64,000 bases of DNA. Source: Catonia carolina (Eukaryota; Arthropoda; Insecta; Hemiptera; Achilidae). The stretch is from contig JAQMRL010000003.1 of assembly GCA_035578175.1 (NCBI GenBank), positions 103,218,969 through 103,282,968 of the forward strand, given 5' to 3'. The position numbers and the translations under genes are program-made. The notes beneath the pieces are model-generated. The model made no database searches. It saw nothing but the letters and a program-made list of their open reading frames with translations, and was not told where the DNA came from. Below, piece after piece: positions 46,921-59,655 of this stretch; the stretch's first letter is position 1, and each line of letters begins with the position of its first letter.

Positions 46921-47985
46921 CAGTCGAACTTCGATATAACGAAAACCTTGATTATACGAATTTTTTTACTGCACCGTGACATTATAATTAAACTACATAT
47001 AAATTTACCTCGATTGAACAAATAAGTACCTTGATATAACGAAATAGTGTTATGCAACAAGTACAAAGTGACACGCTGTATTATGATTTGTCTGTGAGTT
47101 TTAAGATAGATTCTTTTTATTTCCGTCAACTGGAAACGTCAGTAACGAAGTTACTCTAGAGAATTTCATCAAGGTTGTTCAACAGATTACTATCAGTGAT
47201 TTCCCGAACGATGAGGACATACTTCATGGTGTTAGTAAGTCCGCTAACCGGGATGAAAAAGAAGTAAAAGAAGATCATGAAAACTGTGAAGACTAGCAGC
47301 AGAAAAGGAAACCTACCGACTACGAGATTTTACAGTCATTTAAAATAATTAGGCTTGGGCTACAGCTCAAGGATGAAAAACCTGACAATATGTTTGAAAA
47401 TTTAAATAAATGTGAAACTTCTTTTGCACGTATTGCTTTATTCGAACACAAGAAACAACGGGAAATTACTCACTTTTTCAAGCCGTACATTTAAAATACT
47501 GTAATTAAATATTCTAACCAATACCTGTGTATATCAAAAACTAAAGAATGCATTTAGGATTAGTGTTTTTATAGACGATTTAGATAAAGTTAGTGAATTT
47601 ATCTTTTCTGTTAGTGTTTAGAAGAAATATGTACTAAAAATAAAAATACAGTATTAAGCTAAAAATAGGTTTCAGATGCTTCTAATTATAGCCAAGATCT
47701 ATGTACGAGGTAAGTTCCTACTTGAAATCAATAATACTTACTTTTGTACTATTATTAACCGTAATAACGTAAAACATGATCTATAAAAACATTAATTTAC
47801 TAGTTAAGACGCGTCTATTAAGAAAATTAACTGTATTTAATTCATCATAAAACGTGAAAAAAATTCGTTAATAAAAATTAGCTTGGAATTTCTTGTTACT
47901 TCGATATAACGAATACCTCAATTTAATTTAATTTTAATTTAATTTCCCAGGATTCTCAATATTTCGTTATATCGAAGTTCGACTG
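46921..47985 (+). mobile_element. Pogo/Tigger-like element, internally deleted
   Basis: 1,065-bp element with perfect 24-bp terminal inverted repeats beginning CAGTCGAACTTCGATATAAC. TA follows on the right (47986-47987) and CA, one transition away, stands on the left. The TIR start and ..TCGATATAACGAA core are typical of Tigger/pogo elements. A second, internal gatataacgaa motif occurs near each end (about 47035 and 47900). The coding remnant lies at 47150-47494. Confidence 0.85.
47150..47494 (+). pseudogene. Tigger-like transposase C-terminal remnant
   Basis: One frame reads VTLENFIKVVQQITISDFPN followed by an acidic stretch. After at least one frameshift near 47280-47340 another frame reads RLGLQLKDEKPDNMFENLNK and ends KKQREITHFFKPYI-stop. 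Tigger/pogo transposases often end in a short helical region followed by Q..IT.FF, which this matches. No DDE catalytic domain remains. Confidence 0.6.
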
Positions 47986-49164
47986 TATTTAGTATTTTGT
48001 CATCCTTAAACAGTTATATTAACGAAATTATGTATTAATTTAAATATTTTCTATCTTTCTCGTTATTTTACCTTGTTAATACATTATTGTAAGGTTCAGG
48101 TAACACTAAATTTGCATTATTGAATTTCATTAGTTTTACTTGATTTGTTGAGCGAAGTAAGTGCTCATTATTTAAGAAACAATATTTTATCATAATTGTC
48201 TATTAATATTATTATATTACAACTTTAGCTATTAAATTTTACGACAACTGGTAATAATAACAATTTGGACTATAATATTACTTTGTTATATAACGGATTC
48301 TGTATACAATTAAAGAAAGATGTTAATTAATCTCAGGAAATTAGAATGTCCGCTCAGTTAACTACTGAACGAAATAAAATTTAACATTGTTTTAAAGGAA
48401 TATTTAGTTAGTTTGGTTACTTTTTCCAGGTCTAATTAGCTGTCCTAGATGTATGTATTCATTTACCCATCTAGTCTTTGATTATTTGTCATTATTTCTT
48501 CCTATCATGATTATTCCTATATAATCCCAATCTAGGTTTCTGAATACATCTTTAAAATATCTTTGTAAACTGTTTTTGTAATTCATTTATTTATTTTATT
48601 TTATTTTATTGTTTGCAACAGGCCGACTACGGCCCAACTACAAAAGCAATATTTAATTACAGAGTAAAAGACAATACAAAAGTAAAAAGAAAAGAAAAGG
48701 AGATACAAACAAAAATACCTAGTCAATAATGGAAACAAAATTAAATATACCTAAAACAGATTATGCGCATAGATTTTACAAATAATTTACTGATCAATAA
48801 TCATGATAGAGGTGCAAAACAAAAACAAATTAACACACACAAAATGTGAAATTGCTTGAAAACGTACGTCTTGAAAGACTTAAGTATGGCTGACCTACAC
48901 GATACTCGGCTCTGACAAAATGGATCTATTGTCGCAATTCTGTTCATGATATTATAATTAACTATCATGCAGTTAACCGGCGAATAAGCTGCATAATTAG
49001 TGGAGGAAGATTTGTGATAAAACATACTTTTTATTTTTGGAAGTCTCTTTTTTGGACCCATTAGTTTAGTCGTACTGGGTTAATATTTTTGTGTATCCAG
49101 AACAAACATATTTCTTATTCATAATACTTTTAATGAATTTAATGTAGCGTGTATCAAATAAATA

Positions 49165-49700
49165 TCTTCTTCTTCTTCTTTTTTAGGTTCTTATCCGTTC
49201 CGGTTGTTGGCCATCACATTAAAAATCTGAACCTTATCCACTGCTGCTCGAAACAGCTGTGTTGTCGTTTTCGAGAACCACATTCTCAGATTTTTAACCA
49301 GGAAATACGTCTTCTCTCTATGCTACGTTATCCAGCTATTCTTCCTTGTAATATAGATTGCAGCAACCTTATATTTTCTCGTTGTGCTTAATATTTCCAA
49401 AATACTCGAGTTTCTTAATCTTTATCATGTTCATGACCTTTTGATTTCTGCATGCGTCTCAACACCTCTTCATTAGAGACGCGTTCCACCCAGAAGACTC
49501 AGCATCCTTCTGTAGAGCCACATCTCAAACGCTTCAAGTCTTTTACTCATGAAATCATTAAGCGTCCAAGACTCCATGCCATAAAATAGAACCGAGAAAA
49601 AATAACATCGCAATAGTCGCATTTTTGTTTTTATATTCCAATCGTGTGTGTACTATCGTGTTGAATACTTTACTCATTATATTAAATATCCAACAAGCTG
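49165..49700 (-). pseudogene. LINE RT C-terminal remnant 1 (minus strand)
   Basis: Minus-strand translation in broken frames gives FYGMESWTLNDFMSKRLEAF, EMWLYRRMLS, then EEVLRRMQKS and ILQGRIAG.RS..RRRISWLKN ending in LFRAAVDKV. This is the conserved C-terminal block (ESWTL...RLEAFEMW.YRRM...LLQ.IL.GKI.G.R..GRR..SWL.NLR.W) of insect endonuclease-reverse transcriptase LINEs. A (TTC)n stretch at 49168-49180 is the simple-sequence 3' tail. Multiple stops show it is dead. Confidence 0.8.
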
Positions 49701-50094
49701 GTCACTGCGAATCTCTTGAGAATGATCCCATCTGTCATTCAACTAAATGTAACTAAATATTATTCCACATAACTTTGGAACTGATAGAAAAAAATCATAT
49801 GAGCGTACGGTTGGAAGTATGAGACTAACGTGACCAGCGCGCTGTATTGGAAGACCAGACACCAGTGACAAATCATGTTAAATCAACATATTTTTATGTT
49901 TATGTCTGCTTTTGGCATAGTAATAGGTTACTCCAGTGCTTCAGGTGTATGTAGTTTAGAGCATGGTTGAATACATTTTCAATTTGATGCTATTTTGGTC
50001 TCGATATTGGGATGGCTCCGCGCTTAGCACTTTTTGTAACTAATATTACACGCCCCGCCAAAAGTAGAACAGAGCGATTGCTTGCAACAGTTTC

Positions 50095-50621
50095 ATAGAT
50101 AAATGGAATGGAATATAGTCATCATTATCTATCAAGGATTAGGCGAAATGGCCTGTTCCAGCATCCATCTCTTTTTAGGTCTTCCCAAGCCTCGCTTCCT
50201 TCTAGGTTTATATTTCCATACTCGTAGAGGAAGTCTGTGAGCTGGCATGCGAAATAAATGGTTGGACCAGTTTCTCTTATATATTCTTAATGTTTTACAC
50301 AGTGACTGAACATTTAACTAGATGCGTATAGCTTCGTTACGTACTCTATCTAACCGGGTACAATCTTTGACTCTGCAAAAATCTCATTTCAGCAGCCTGG
50401 ATACGAGATTCATTCCTCTGTATTGATACCCATGTTTCACTCCCATATGCTATGACTGGTACAGCCATTTCTCTAAAAAATTTCATTTGGGTCTCCTGTT
50501 TCGTTTTCTTTCCAATTGTCCTGCGAATAGAAGCGCATACAGCGCTGAATTTTGCCAGTTTTTTACTCACGTCAACATCTTTGTCATAGGAAATCCTGCA
50601 TCCTTCTTCTTCTTTCTTCAA
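50095..50621 (-). pseudogene. LINE RT C-terminal remnant 2 (minus strand)
   Basis: An open stretch at 50621-50346 encodes KFSAVCASIRRTIGKKTKQE, then VIAYGSETWV and SRIQAAEMRFL. It continues in broken frames to a KRNWSNHLFRMP block and GLGRPKKRWMLEQA. These are the YGSETW...RIQAAEMRFLR...RR.W..HL.RMP...GR.RKRW landmarks of endonuclease-RT LINEs. The 3' end has the shared ggaacaggc...cctaatccttga signature, here with degenerate tail sequence at about 50095-50130. Confidence 0.8.
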
Positions 50622-51130
50622 GGCTTAGGCCGTCGCTTGTTCCGAACCCACAAACTTGAAACTCTTAGCTTATATCCATGTTTTCCGAGGTCGTCCCACG
50701 TTTCTCCATCCAACCGGTGCATAACGGTGTACTTGGAGGGGTATTCTGTGGTTCGGCATCTGTCCAGGTGTCCCCTCCATCACCCTAGATACTCCTAAAT
50801 CTTCTCATTCAGGCAGTAGACTTGGAGCTCCTTCCTTATATCCATATTTCGCACTCTATCCAATCTCGAGCATCCCTTTACTCTTCTCATCTCCGCTGCT
50901 TGGATCCTTTGTACCTTCCTCGTCGTGGTCACCCATGCTTCACTCCCATACATTATTGTCATCACCTTGTAAAACTTAAAGATTGTGCTACAAATCCATT
51001 GGAACTTACTTGTCTTCCGCTCGATGTCTAAATCCAAGTCTACTCCTACGTCACATTCCAAGTAACTAAAATTGGACTCCAATCTCTCTAATCCTGTATC
51101 CTAAATATTTAAAATCTCGAACTTGTTCTA
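50605..51130 (-). pseudogene. LINE RT C-terminal remnant 3 (minus strand)
   Basis: A related but different LINE. Minus-strand frame: MYGSEAWVTTTRKVQRIQAA, then VKGCSRLDRVRNMDIRKELQ and VYCLNEKI. It ends near GFGTSDGLSLEE followed by a (GAA)n tail at 50605-50625. Its tail abuts the 5' edge of remnant 2, so the two lie in tandem orientation with essentially no spacer. Internal deletions and stops are present. Confidence 0.8.
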
Positions 51131-52679
51131 TAGTTCAGTAGTAAAGTACAATTTTTGAGCGGACCGGCCATCTTCCCTTGAATTCCATAATCTTTGATTA
51201 TTGCGCCGATACTCTCCTGCTAAACTCTGCACTAATGTTGTGCAACATATAAATGGCATATTGGAGCCTGTCTTCTGTGCCAAAAATAATATCTTAATAT
51301 CAAAAATAATATGGAATACAGTACTAATTAAATATATTTTTTTGGAATGTATCTTTTTAATTGTGCTGAACTTGTTAATATAAAACTGTAAAAATGGTAG
51401 CTATTATTTTTATACTGCCCTTTAAAATTCCATAACATTTACATATTTCATAAACCGAACTTCTGATCATCAGAACAAGCTCCAGATTTTACAATTTCGG
51501 ATAGTTTAAATCCTACTGTAAAATATCATATGATTATCAGAAATAATATACCGTACCCCTGGTGACATTGTACCCATTGTAGTATTGATAAAACTGTAAT
51601 AACTACACGATTGACAAGTAAAGACCCTCTTGAAGAAGAACATCGTTTTGTTAAAGGCCAATGCTCTCAAGGTATTCACCGCGTAACTGCCGACCGATCG
51701 GCCCCACGGAATATACCCCACTTACTCAATAGTGAAGTGAGTGTGACCACTTCATTACAATCATATTTTTTGTAAGCTTGTTATTGTAGATATATTGTAT
51801 ATTGTATCTTGTACAGCATGTCCAATAAGTCGTTACCAATTTCAAATAAAAATTTCGTATTGACATATTTTTATTAGGTACTAATCCTCGAATCGGTATT
51901 CATCTACTTAATTAATAAAATTAAAAATCTAGGCTCAGATTTCGAGAAAATTATTTGTTTATCCTTTATTTTTTTCAATCTGAAGTCGTATCAACAGTAA
52001 AATTTAGCTACAAGTACTTAGTATTGGACTATTCCACAAGTATAATAACTTTTATGTACACCAAGAAGCCTAACCTGAAATTTAATCAAAGTTTGATTGT
52101 CGGTTACGCTTACGACTGAACTACTGAAGTAATCATCTTCTCACTTACAATTTGAATTAATGTAAACCTCAATAAAATAAATTTACATTCTCTAATCCAC
52201 ACATTGATCTTTCTATTTTATTACGTAAGATTGTAAACTTACTAAACTGAAGAACAATTTAATCCAATAATATTAACTGTATTTTAGCAGACCAATGGCT
52301 ACTAATAAATTAAATTTAACAAAAACCATTCATAAAATTAATACGTAAATCTGGGCTACATTTTATGTACAGGTTTCATCTATTCTGACGCATCTTCTGC
52401 AATATTATAAATTTAATTCAAACAGTATATTAAAAATATTTTATAAAATAGTTGGATTATTATAATCAATTACAAAACAGTTTATTCTTAATATAATAAA
52501 ACGGAATAAAAGAAGTTGTTACTATTTTTTTATCTAGAAGTCATGTCATGTTTAGTCTAAAATGTAAACAATTGCTTTAAGGAATAAATTTACTGAATTT
52601 GGAAATCGATAACAGCATTTTGAGGAATATTCCCAGGTATACAGTGCATATTTTGTCATTTAAAGTCGGCTCAATTACA
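51131..52679. other. No recognisable gene
   Basis: AT-rich sequence between the LINE cluster and a SINE-T copy. A possible terminus-like motif tacagcatgtccaataagtc occurs at about 51821. Confidence 0.5.
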
Positions 52680-52805
52680 ATAAATTGTAGGTTATGGAAC
52701 GGTTACAATGATTTTTAACTTTTTAAAATCTAGACCTTAGCTGGGAATCGAACATGGGACCTTCAGGTTTGAAGTGTATAACTTGCTAACTTCTACACCA
52801 CGAAT
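52680..52805 (-). repeat. SINE-T copy (truncated tail)
   Basis: Head complement cttagctgggaatcgaacat and aacttgctaacttctacacc; the body complement is recognisable at 52685-52735. Confidence 0.7.
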
Positions 52806-53420
52806 ATAAAAATATTACTTTTATACATATATTAATCAATACAATCTTGTAAATTTTAAAAGAAATGTGAGTTTAGTATTATGATTCAAAGAATCCCCCT
52901 ACCTGAGTTAAAAGTTTAGGTACAGTTAAGCAATTATTTGTTTTGAAAGCCGATAGGAATGGATGTATATCTTTTATGAAAGAAACTTGTGCGAGATTAA
53001 AATAAATTATAATATTCGAAACATCTACAGAATACAACTGTTTTTCTATAAGTTCATTTATCCTTAAATTCAATGAAACTGTGAATTCCACTATTTTTTA
53101 TTTAATTTCTGAAGATATTTCAGACCTACATATTTCAAATGTCGATGAAATAATTGTAATTATATATTTAACATAAACCAGTTTATTTAAATTTATCATT
53201 AACTAGAAACTCCCCGCTCGCTGAGCTTTACGGTAAACTAAACTTAAACTAAATTCTCACACAACCTTAGTCGTTGAAAGCCAAATCATCACTACATAAA
53301 TAAAACCAATTCTTACTTGAAAAGGAATTTTGTTGAAATCTGTATGAATCACCTGTGGAAGGGAGAAATACGATCTGAGAATAACTGAACATGTTTTACA
53401 AAAAAAGGAGGTAAAATCTA

Positions 53421-53530
53421 TTGTTTAGGTCATCAGCCAAAAGGCTGGTTTGAACTTCTAGAGGCTTTACTAAGTAAAACGAGGAAGAGTGGTTTACCAT
53501 ACCCTTCCTCATTGAGTGAAAAAGTATTAA
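53421..53530 (-). repeat. R450 repeat, copy 10 (tail fragment)
   Basis: Only the tail ~110 bp (ttgtttaggtcatcagccaa through ccttcctcattgagtgaaaa) is present. It is followed closely by a truncated R1000 copy at about 53567. Confidence 0.8.
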
Positions 53531-53566
53531 AAAAAATTATTAAAAGTATAATGAAAAAGTATGTTA

Positions 53567-54493
53567 TTTATAACATTAGAAATAAACGAACTAACTTCAA
53601 ACAACATAAGCTTATTTTAATCATGAGTGAAAGACGCAGAATTTAAATCAATCTGAGTTTGGCTAAAAAATACGGAAAATCAATCTTTCACGCCAAACTA
53701 GGCTCTGTAGATAAAAATGCTTTAATTAAAGTTGTAGACCTTTTAATTTCCTATAAATTTGATTATATACACTTTTGTCATAAAATGCATATTAGTAGGT
53801 CTATGCATTTTTAAAATGGCTGAAATCTTTTTAAAAAAATCGATTTTTTTACACGTTTACGTGAGAAAAAAACAAAAATCTCCAATTACCGCTAAACTAT
53901 GCATTAGACAAAAAAAATATTTGAAATAAAAATTGTATGATTTTAAATTCTCTACAACTTTTATTATACATTTTTACGCTAAAACGCATATTAGAGCCGC
54001 AATCTTAAAATAACATTTTTTACGAGAAAACGGCCTTCTCAAGAATTTCAGCAGGCATGAAACCTACCCTATCTTGTAGAGCATAAAAAATTTAGTAAAT
54101 GAGGCGATTTTTAAAAAAATCATAGAAGCCGTTTTTGAAAAAATCGGAAATAAGTGAAAAATTACACGAATAAACTACTACTTTCGGTTGACCGATTTTG
54201 ATGAAAATGTTCGTGTCGCGTCCTCTAGTGGTATCTGACTTAAGTTTAAAGTTTCAAATTCGTACGATATTCCGTTCTTGAGATATTCTGTTCACACACA
54301 CACACACATATACATACAAACACACGCGCGCGCGCACACACACATACACACAGACCAATTGCTAATAATATGTTGTTTTTTTTTTGGTTAAGGGTCTGCA
54401 AACGTGTAGATGCGGTAAAAACTCGATTTCGAAAAATCGACATGAAACAATATTTTCTTTTCTATATATTCATATAGGCAAGAGAAAGTAAAA
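53567..54493 (+). repeat. R1000 repeat, copy c (5'-truncated)
   Basis: Lacks the first ~70 bp. The CA/CG tract is at 54292-54352, interrupted by TA and AA steps. Ends ggcaagagaaagtaaaaat. Confidence 0.85.
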
Positions 54494-57400
54494 ATACATT
54501 TGGTTATATTTTATATTTCAAGTAGTTATTGGCGAGTTAGGCTTACGCCAATAAAAATGGTGAGGGTCCCAAGGAAATTAGGACAGCAGCTATAATCTAT
54601 GTAACAAAAATGGGAACTATGCTTTTAACAATGGAGTTGTAACATTATCAACACATGATGTCTGCACGCAATCACCTTAGCATGGGAGTTACGGAAGGTC
54701 GACTGTTATTGCACTCTATAGTACGAGGCAACATGATTATTGCCATTTGTATACAATACTTGGTCGTAAATTTTATGTTTTCGTTTGAAATTTTTGTTAA
54801 AAAGGTAATAAAATTTTGTAACTACCCTTAATAAGAACTTATTTAATATGGTAGTATTACCACCTTCTTGATACTTTGTGTACATTTAAAGAATTTAGAT
54901 CAACGTTAGTTTAATCCGACAGTTAAAGAAAAAGTTTTCGTATTCGTACTCAATATCAGAGAGGATTAGAAACACTCCTACCTTGCCATAAATTTACTGG
55001 ACAACTCAGAAATACCAAAACGATCAAAGGGAAAACAAAGGGAAAGGGTTAACATCCACGATATTTACATGAAACAAACATTCATTGCACTACTCTTAAA
55101 CTTAACATAAAATTAAATACATTATTAATTATCAACTACTAAAAATATATAATAAAATAAAAAATAAAACTTATACAAGCGATTCAAATAGATTTTACTC
55201 GCGATAACGCAATGCCTATTTCACGTCACAAACTGGACAAAGACTTACAAATCCCATACGCAACTATAGTCGCGAAGCAACTATACAAGGCGATGCGTGA
55301 CAAATATTTGAATTATATGACAAACCTCCCATACAAAACTATTTATTTGGGCGTTATCGGGTACTCAGCACAGAAGTTTAGAACGCCTCTGACCAAGGGT
55401 TTTTCTTTGCCAATGTTAGGACTGCAGTGATGACTACAAGCTCCAGGAAGTAATTTGAAACCTTTAGCCTGATATTAAGAAATTGCTATAATATTGTAAT
55501 AACAGATGATAAATTTTCGATAAAAAATGTATCAAAAAATTTCAATTTATTCAAAAAATATATAATTATACTTTGAATTACTTAATTAAATTTTTACTTA
55601 TAGATTGTCTATTCTGTAAAACTCTGCTTAAGAAATGACTGTTTTATTCAAAATAATTCAAAATAGCTCAGTAATTTCTTTGGGTCTGATTCTATAACTA
55701 AAAATAAGAAAAATGTTCAGATAAATACGAAGATTCAGAAACTCTTCGTTAGCGAGTTAAGGCTGACCAAAGATTTTTCTTTCAAAAATATATTATGATA
55801 GTTCGGCCCGTATGTTTGTTTTAATAGTAGCCTACTATTAAGATATCCGTACATAGAAAATTTAAATTTTGCAAAATTTAAAATTTAAATTTAAATTTGG
55901 TAGGTTTTTTTTAAAATATTTGTGTTAATGAGTATATCATTACCGAGTGCAGTGTATTGTAAAGTTTTAGCTATAAGAAACGGCGTGATGTTTTTCTAGA
56001 CTTATCAAAGGCAGTATATGTTTATTTAAGTGAAGAGTAATTTTTTGCTTCCAACGTACTGCACATAATAATAATAAGAATGTAGCCAATGAAGGTTGAC
56101 AAATAAAAATGATTGATGAAAAAATGGCAGACTTGACCGGGTGCACAAACCCGGGACGTCTTTACAAAAACCAGTTGCACTAATCACTACACAATTATTG
56201 TGCCTGTCAAAAAATTAATTATGTGTTTGTGATTATATTATACATTGCCTTGCTAAGGATTGAGCGGTACAGGGAGATGTATCGATAACCTTGGCGATTT
56301 CTTGTGGGATTTATCTGTTGTTCCGGGATTCTGCCTAGATGAACTGGGTTTTTTCTTATTTCTTTATAGGAGGATTTGTGTGGAAGTAAGGAACACTTTA
56401 CAAAAACAAATATTCCGCCAAGTTGTACTAAGTCAAGAGGTAAACGCCCTTAGAAGCAACAAATTCTTCAACGGCTCCAGGAAAATTGAAAACTTCAGCC
56501 AGGTTCTATACTTCATAGAGTAGGTTTTAGGTCTAAGTTATTAAAGTAAGGTAAATAACCTACAATATACTAAAACGGTCAAATGAACAAACAACTATAA
56601 ATTTAAATTAGTAAGCATTATTAAATTATTCTTCATATTAAGGAACAAGTGTATAACACAAAATAAAAGAATAACTAGAGTTAATTCGGTAGCTTATTTA
56701 ACTATTGAACTGATGGTCACGGTTCGATTCCCAGCTTAGGATCTAGAAAATATTCACATCGTACTATATAACCTAGCAGATAATAATATACGAAAAGATG
56801 ACAGGCATAGATTAATTTTATATTTTAATATATAATGGCCTTAAATTGATTATAAACAATTTATAGATCCATTAAATCAAATCTCATATTTCATTCATTA
56901 AGGTTACGTTATGCCTAATTTAAATCCATATTAATTTAGAATTACATAATAAAGGTTAGATTAAGGAAGGTTGTTTTTATTAATTGATAATAGAAAAAAC
57001 TATTTTTAGAATTCAATACGAAATTCTTCAATTTCATTACAGACCTTGGTAAAAAAAAATACAGTTATAATTATTGTTATTCTAATAAAAGAAAATAAAG
57101 AAATGGTTTATCAAGATGGTCTAACATCCTAGTGAATTTCAAACTAAATCTACAATTCACTGTTAATTTTCTTACCAATTTTGATGCAGTAAAATCCAAT
57201 ATCTTCTTTTTTCTTTTGTTAATTGCGTCCAGAACACCATTGCGTCCAAAAAGGAAGTAAAGGATATGCCAGAAACTTATAACTTAACTTAATACAATTA
57301 CCTAATTATACATATTATTACTTTAACTTCACATAGCCTATTAATTATCACATGCTTCATTATTTCAATGAAGGGTCATGTAATGTTTACTCAATAGTAC

Positions 57401-57689
57401 ACAACTTTCATCAGCATTCTCTTGAAAGTTTATTGATTCATTTATAAAATTACATATAAAGAGACTATGCCAATAAAATAATTTACTCTTTAGTACTCTA
57501 AAAGCAATGAACTGATTTCATGACAATTCTAATTTAAACCCATATGCATTTTTAGTAAAGGAAGGATTGTAGAATTAAGTATCTTAGTTACCAATAAATT
57601 CGTTTTCAAACAGTAGTTTCAAAATTATTTGACTTTAAACAATGTAAACACAATTTTTTTGTATATTTATGTTTTCATAAATATTTTTT
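54494..57689. other. Mostly featureless; SINE fragments only
   Basis: Contains a SINE-G fragment (56100-56205) and a B-box fragment tcacggttcgattcccagct at about 56716. Open frames at 55212-55430 and 56260-56523 have no recognisable domain. Confidence 0.45.
56100..56205 (-). repeat. SINE-G fragment
   Basis: Head complement gacttgaccgggtgcacaaa and ccagttgcactaatcactac. The tail is degenerate. Confidence 0.6.
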
Positions 57690-58060
57690 TATACAGGCTC
57701 AACTTTACGCGGCGACAACGTTACCAATAGACCAACTCGATGAGTTAAAAAATTACATAAAATACTTTTCCCTTAATGTGTGTACGTTGCAATCCGTTCA
57801 ATTTAGAACAATAAGCAACCTCATGCCCCAATGAGATGAGGTTGATATGTATGATGTGTAAATGAGGTGTAGTCTTTTGCAAACTCAGGCCGACAATTCC
57901 TGAGATAGTATGGTTAATTGAAACCCACCATCAGAGTAATTACTGTGTAGTATTCAAGTTCCTATAAAAGTAACTACTTTACTAGAATTTTAACCAGGAA
58001 CTTTTGTCTCAAAAAATCAGCTGTTAAGCAGCAGACTCTCGGCGACAACGTTAGCAATAA
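57690..58060 (-). repeat. SINE-A copy
   Basis: Complement of the family: aatgtgtgtacgttgcaatc, aactcaggccgacaattcct, then aaccaggaacttttgtctca and ctgttaagcagcagactctc. The head is near 58060. Confidence 0.8.
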
Positions 58061-58111
58061 GCTGGGTAAAAAATTGCATAAATAAATAAGAAATTTTATC
58101 TTTTTTTTATC

Positions 58112-58622
58112 TCTAATGTGTGTACGTTGCAATCTGTTCAACTGAGAGCAACAAGAAACCACATGTCCCAAATGAAATGAGGGTGATGTTTATGACGTGT
58201 AAATGAAGTTTAGTCTTTTTACAGACCCAGGGCGACCATTTCGGAAAGAGTATGATTAATTGAATACTAACCATCAAGGTACACCGGTAACCACTGTCTA
58301 GTATTCGAATCCGTACAAAAGTAACTACCTTTACTAGGATTTGAACCAGGAACCGCCGGCCGCATTGGCGAAGTTGGTAACGTGCTCGCCTCTCATCATG
58401 CGGTCTTGGGTTCGAATCCCATTCAGGCACGGCATCTTTCATACGTTACAAAAAATCATTTCATTATTCACCGTCTGCATTAGCAGTAATTGCAGAACAG
58501 TCGGACGTTAAACAAAAAACAAAAAAGAACCAGGAATTCAGTCTCCAAAAATCAGCTGTTAAACAGCTGATTTGCAGCAACAAATTTACCTCTAGACCAA
58601 CCCAGTGGGTTAATTATTATTC
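58112..58622 (-). repeat. SINE-A copy, interrupted by SINE-G
   Basis: Starts aatgtgtgtacgttgcaatc. The B-box complement tttgaaccaggaa is split by the 58353-58526 SINE-G. It resumes with ttcagtctccaaaaatcagc and ends at ctagaccaacccagtgggtt. Confidence 0.85.
58353..58526 (+). mobile_element. Full-length SINE-G copy inserted in a SINE-A copy
   Basis: 174 bp flanked by the 10-bp duplication gaaccaggaa (58343-58352, 58527-58536). The head ccgccggccgcattggcgaa carries an A box; the B box is gggttcgaatccc. The tail reads cgtctgcattagcagtaatt, then gcagaacagtcggacgttaa and an A-rich end. This is the cleanest SINE-G in the window. Confidence 0.9.
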
Positions 58623-59585
58623 TAACTGTATTATTTATATTTTCTTTTGTATATTTAAGATAAGTTTGACTACGTAACAGTAAAACACAAAGAGTGTTTT
58701 ATAATTTAAAAAAATGCAATAAGAATTGGTAGTATATAGTTAATAACCACCTTACCAGTCTAGTACATAATACGTTGGAATTTTTATAATGGTAATATTA
58801 AAGAAGTGTTATTATATAGAAGTGTTAAGATGCTGTTAGTAATAGCGTTAAGCGTTTAGCGTTAAGTGTTAAGGTGGATCTTACAGCGTTTAACAATCTG
58901 AATGGGAATGAGAATTGTAAAGGATAGGTACACTGAGATGTAACGGAATGCCGGTTGATGTTTCTTGTTACAATAAATTAAAGAAACCGGTGTAACAAGA
59001 TGGTGATAATGATTGTTGCTGAAGAACAGAGCTTCAACTTTAAACAAGATTAAAGGAAATACGATGAATAACATGTTATTTGTCTACATTTTTTTTTTAG
59101 ATGTCTTCACTACAAATATTACTGTTTAATATTGTTGATATTAAACTAATTTTGTACGGGATCGTTTTTATTAGTTTTATAAAGATATTGCAAAATTGTT
59201 TATTAGATTATAATGATATTAAATTGCATCTTTTTAGATTGATTGATGGGTTTTAAATTCTTTTTTGTCATTTCTCCGAAAGAATGAAAACGTATTGCAA
59301 TCGTGAAAAATGTTTAGTGATTCAACCTGAACAGATTGTTTTGTTTTTGAATAGAAATTTATATATGTGAAAGCCCTCACTGAATGACTTACTTTCTTAT
59401 CACTAATTCTATATCGTCCCGATCGCCTAGAGAGTCAAAATTCGGTATATTTGTTATTTAGGGACTTTTTAAATTATTTTCTTATTAATTACAACGACGC
59501 ATCTGTTGAGAATCAGTTGAAACTTGGCATGAATGATGTGATAATGCGGATTACTTTGTAATATGACACTCTTCTTGTACTGTTA

Positions 59586-59588
<3 letters not shown>

Positions 59589-59652
<64 letters not shown>
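59589..59652. repeat. 64-base poly-T tract (poly-A tail of minus-strand LINE)
   Basis: An uninterrupted run of 64 T on the plus strand, directly downstream in the minus sense of the older jockey remnant's 3'UTR. Read as its poly-A tail, it is unusually long and pure for a decayed element. Assembly collapse or slippage may affect its exact length. Confidence 0.85.

Positions 59653-59655
<3 letters not shown>

Noticed and set aside
50487..51031. Plus-strand frames of 103 and 69 residues
   Set aside because: Antisense of the LINE RT remnants, whose minus-strand frames contain the recognisable YGSE.W and QAAEMR motifs.
55212..55430. 72-residue frame with DLQIPYATIVAKQLYKAM
   Set aside because: A weak resemblance to the jockey H.DL.IP.....A motif was considered, but the rest does not align and there is no flanking RT signal.
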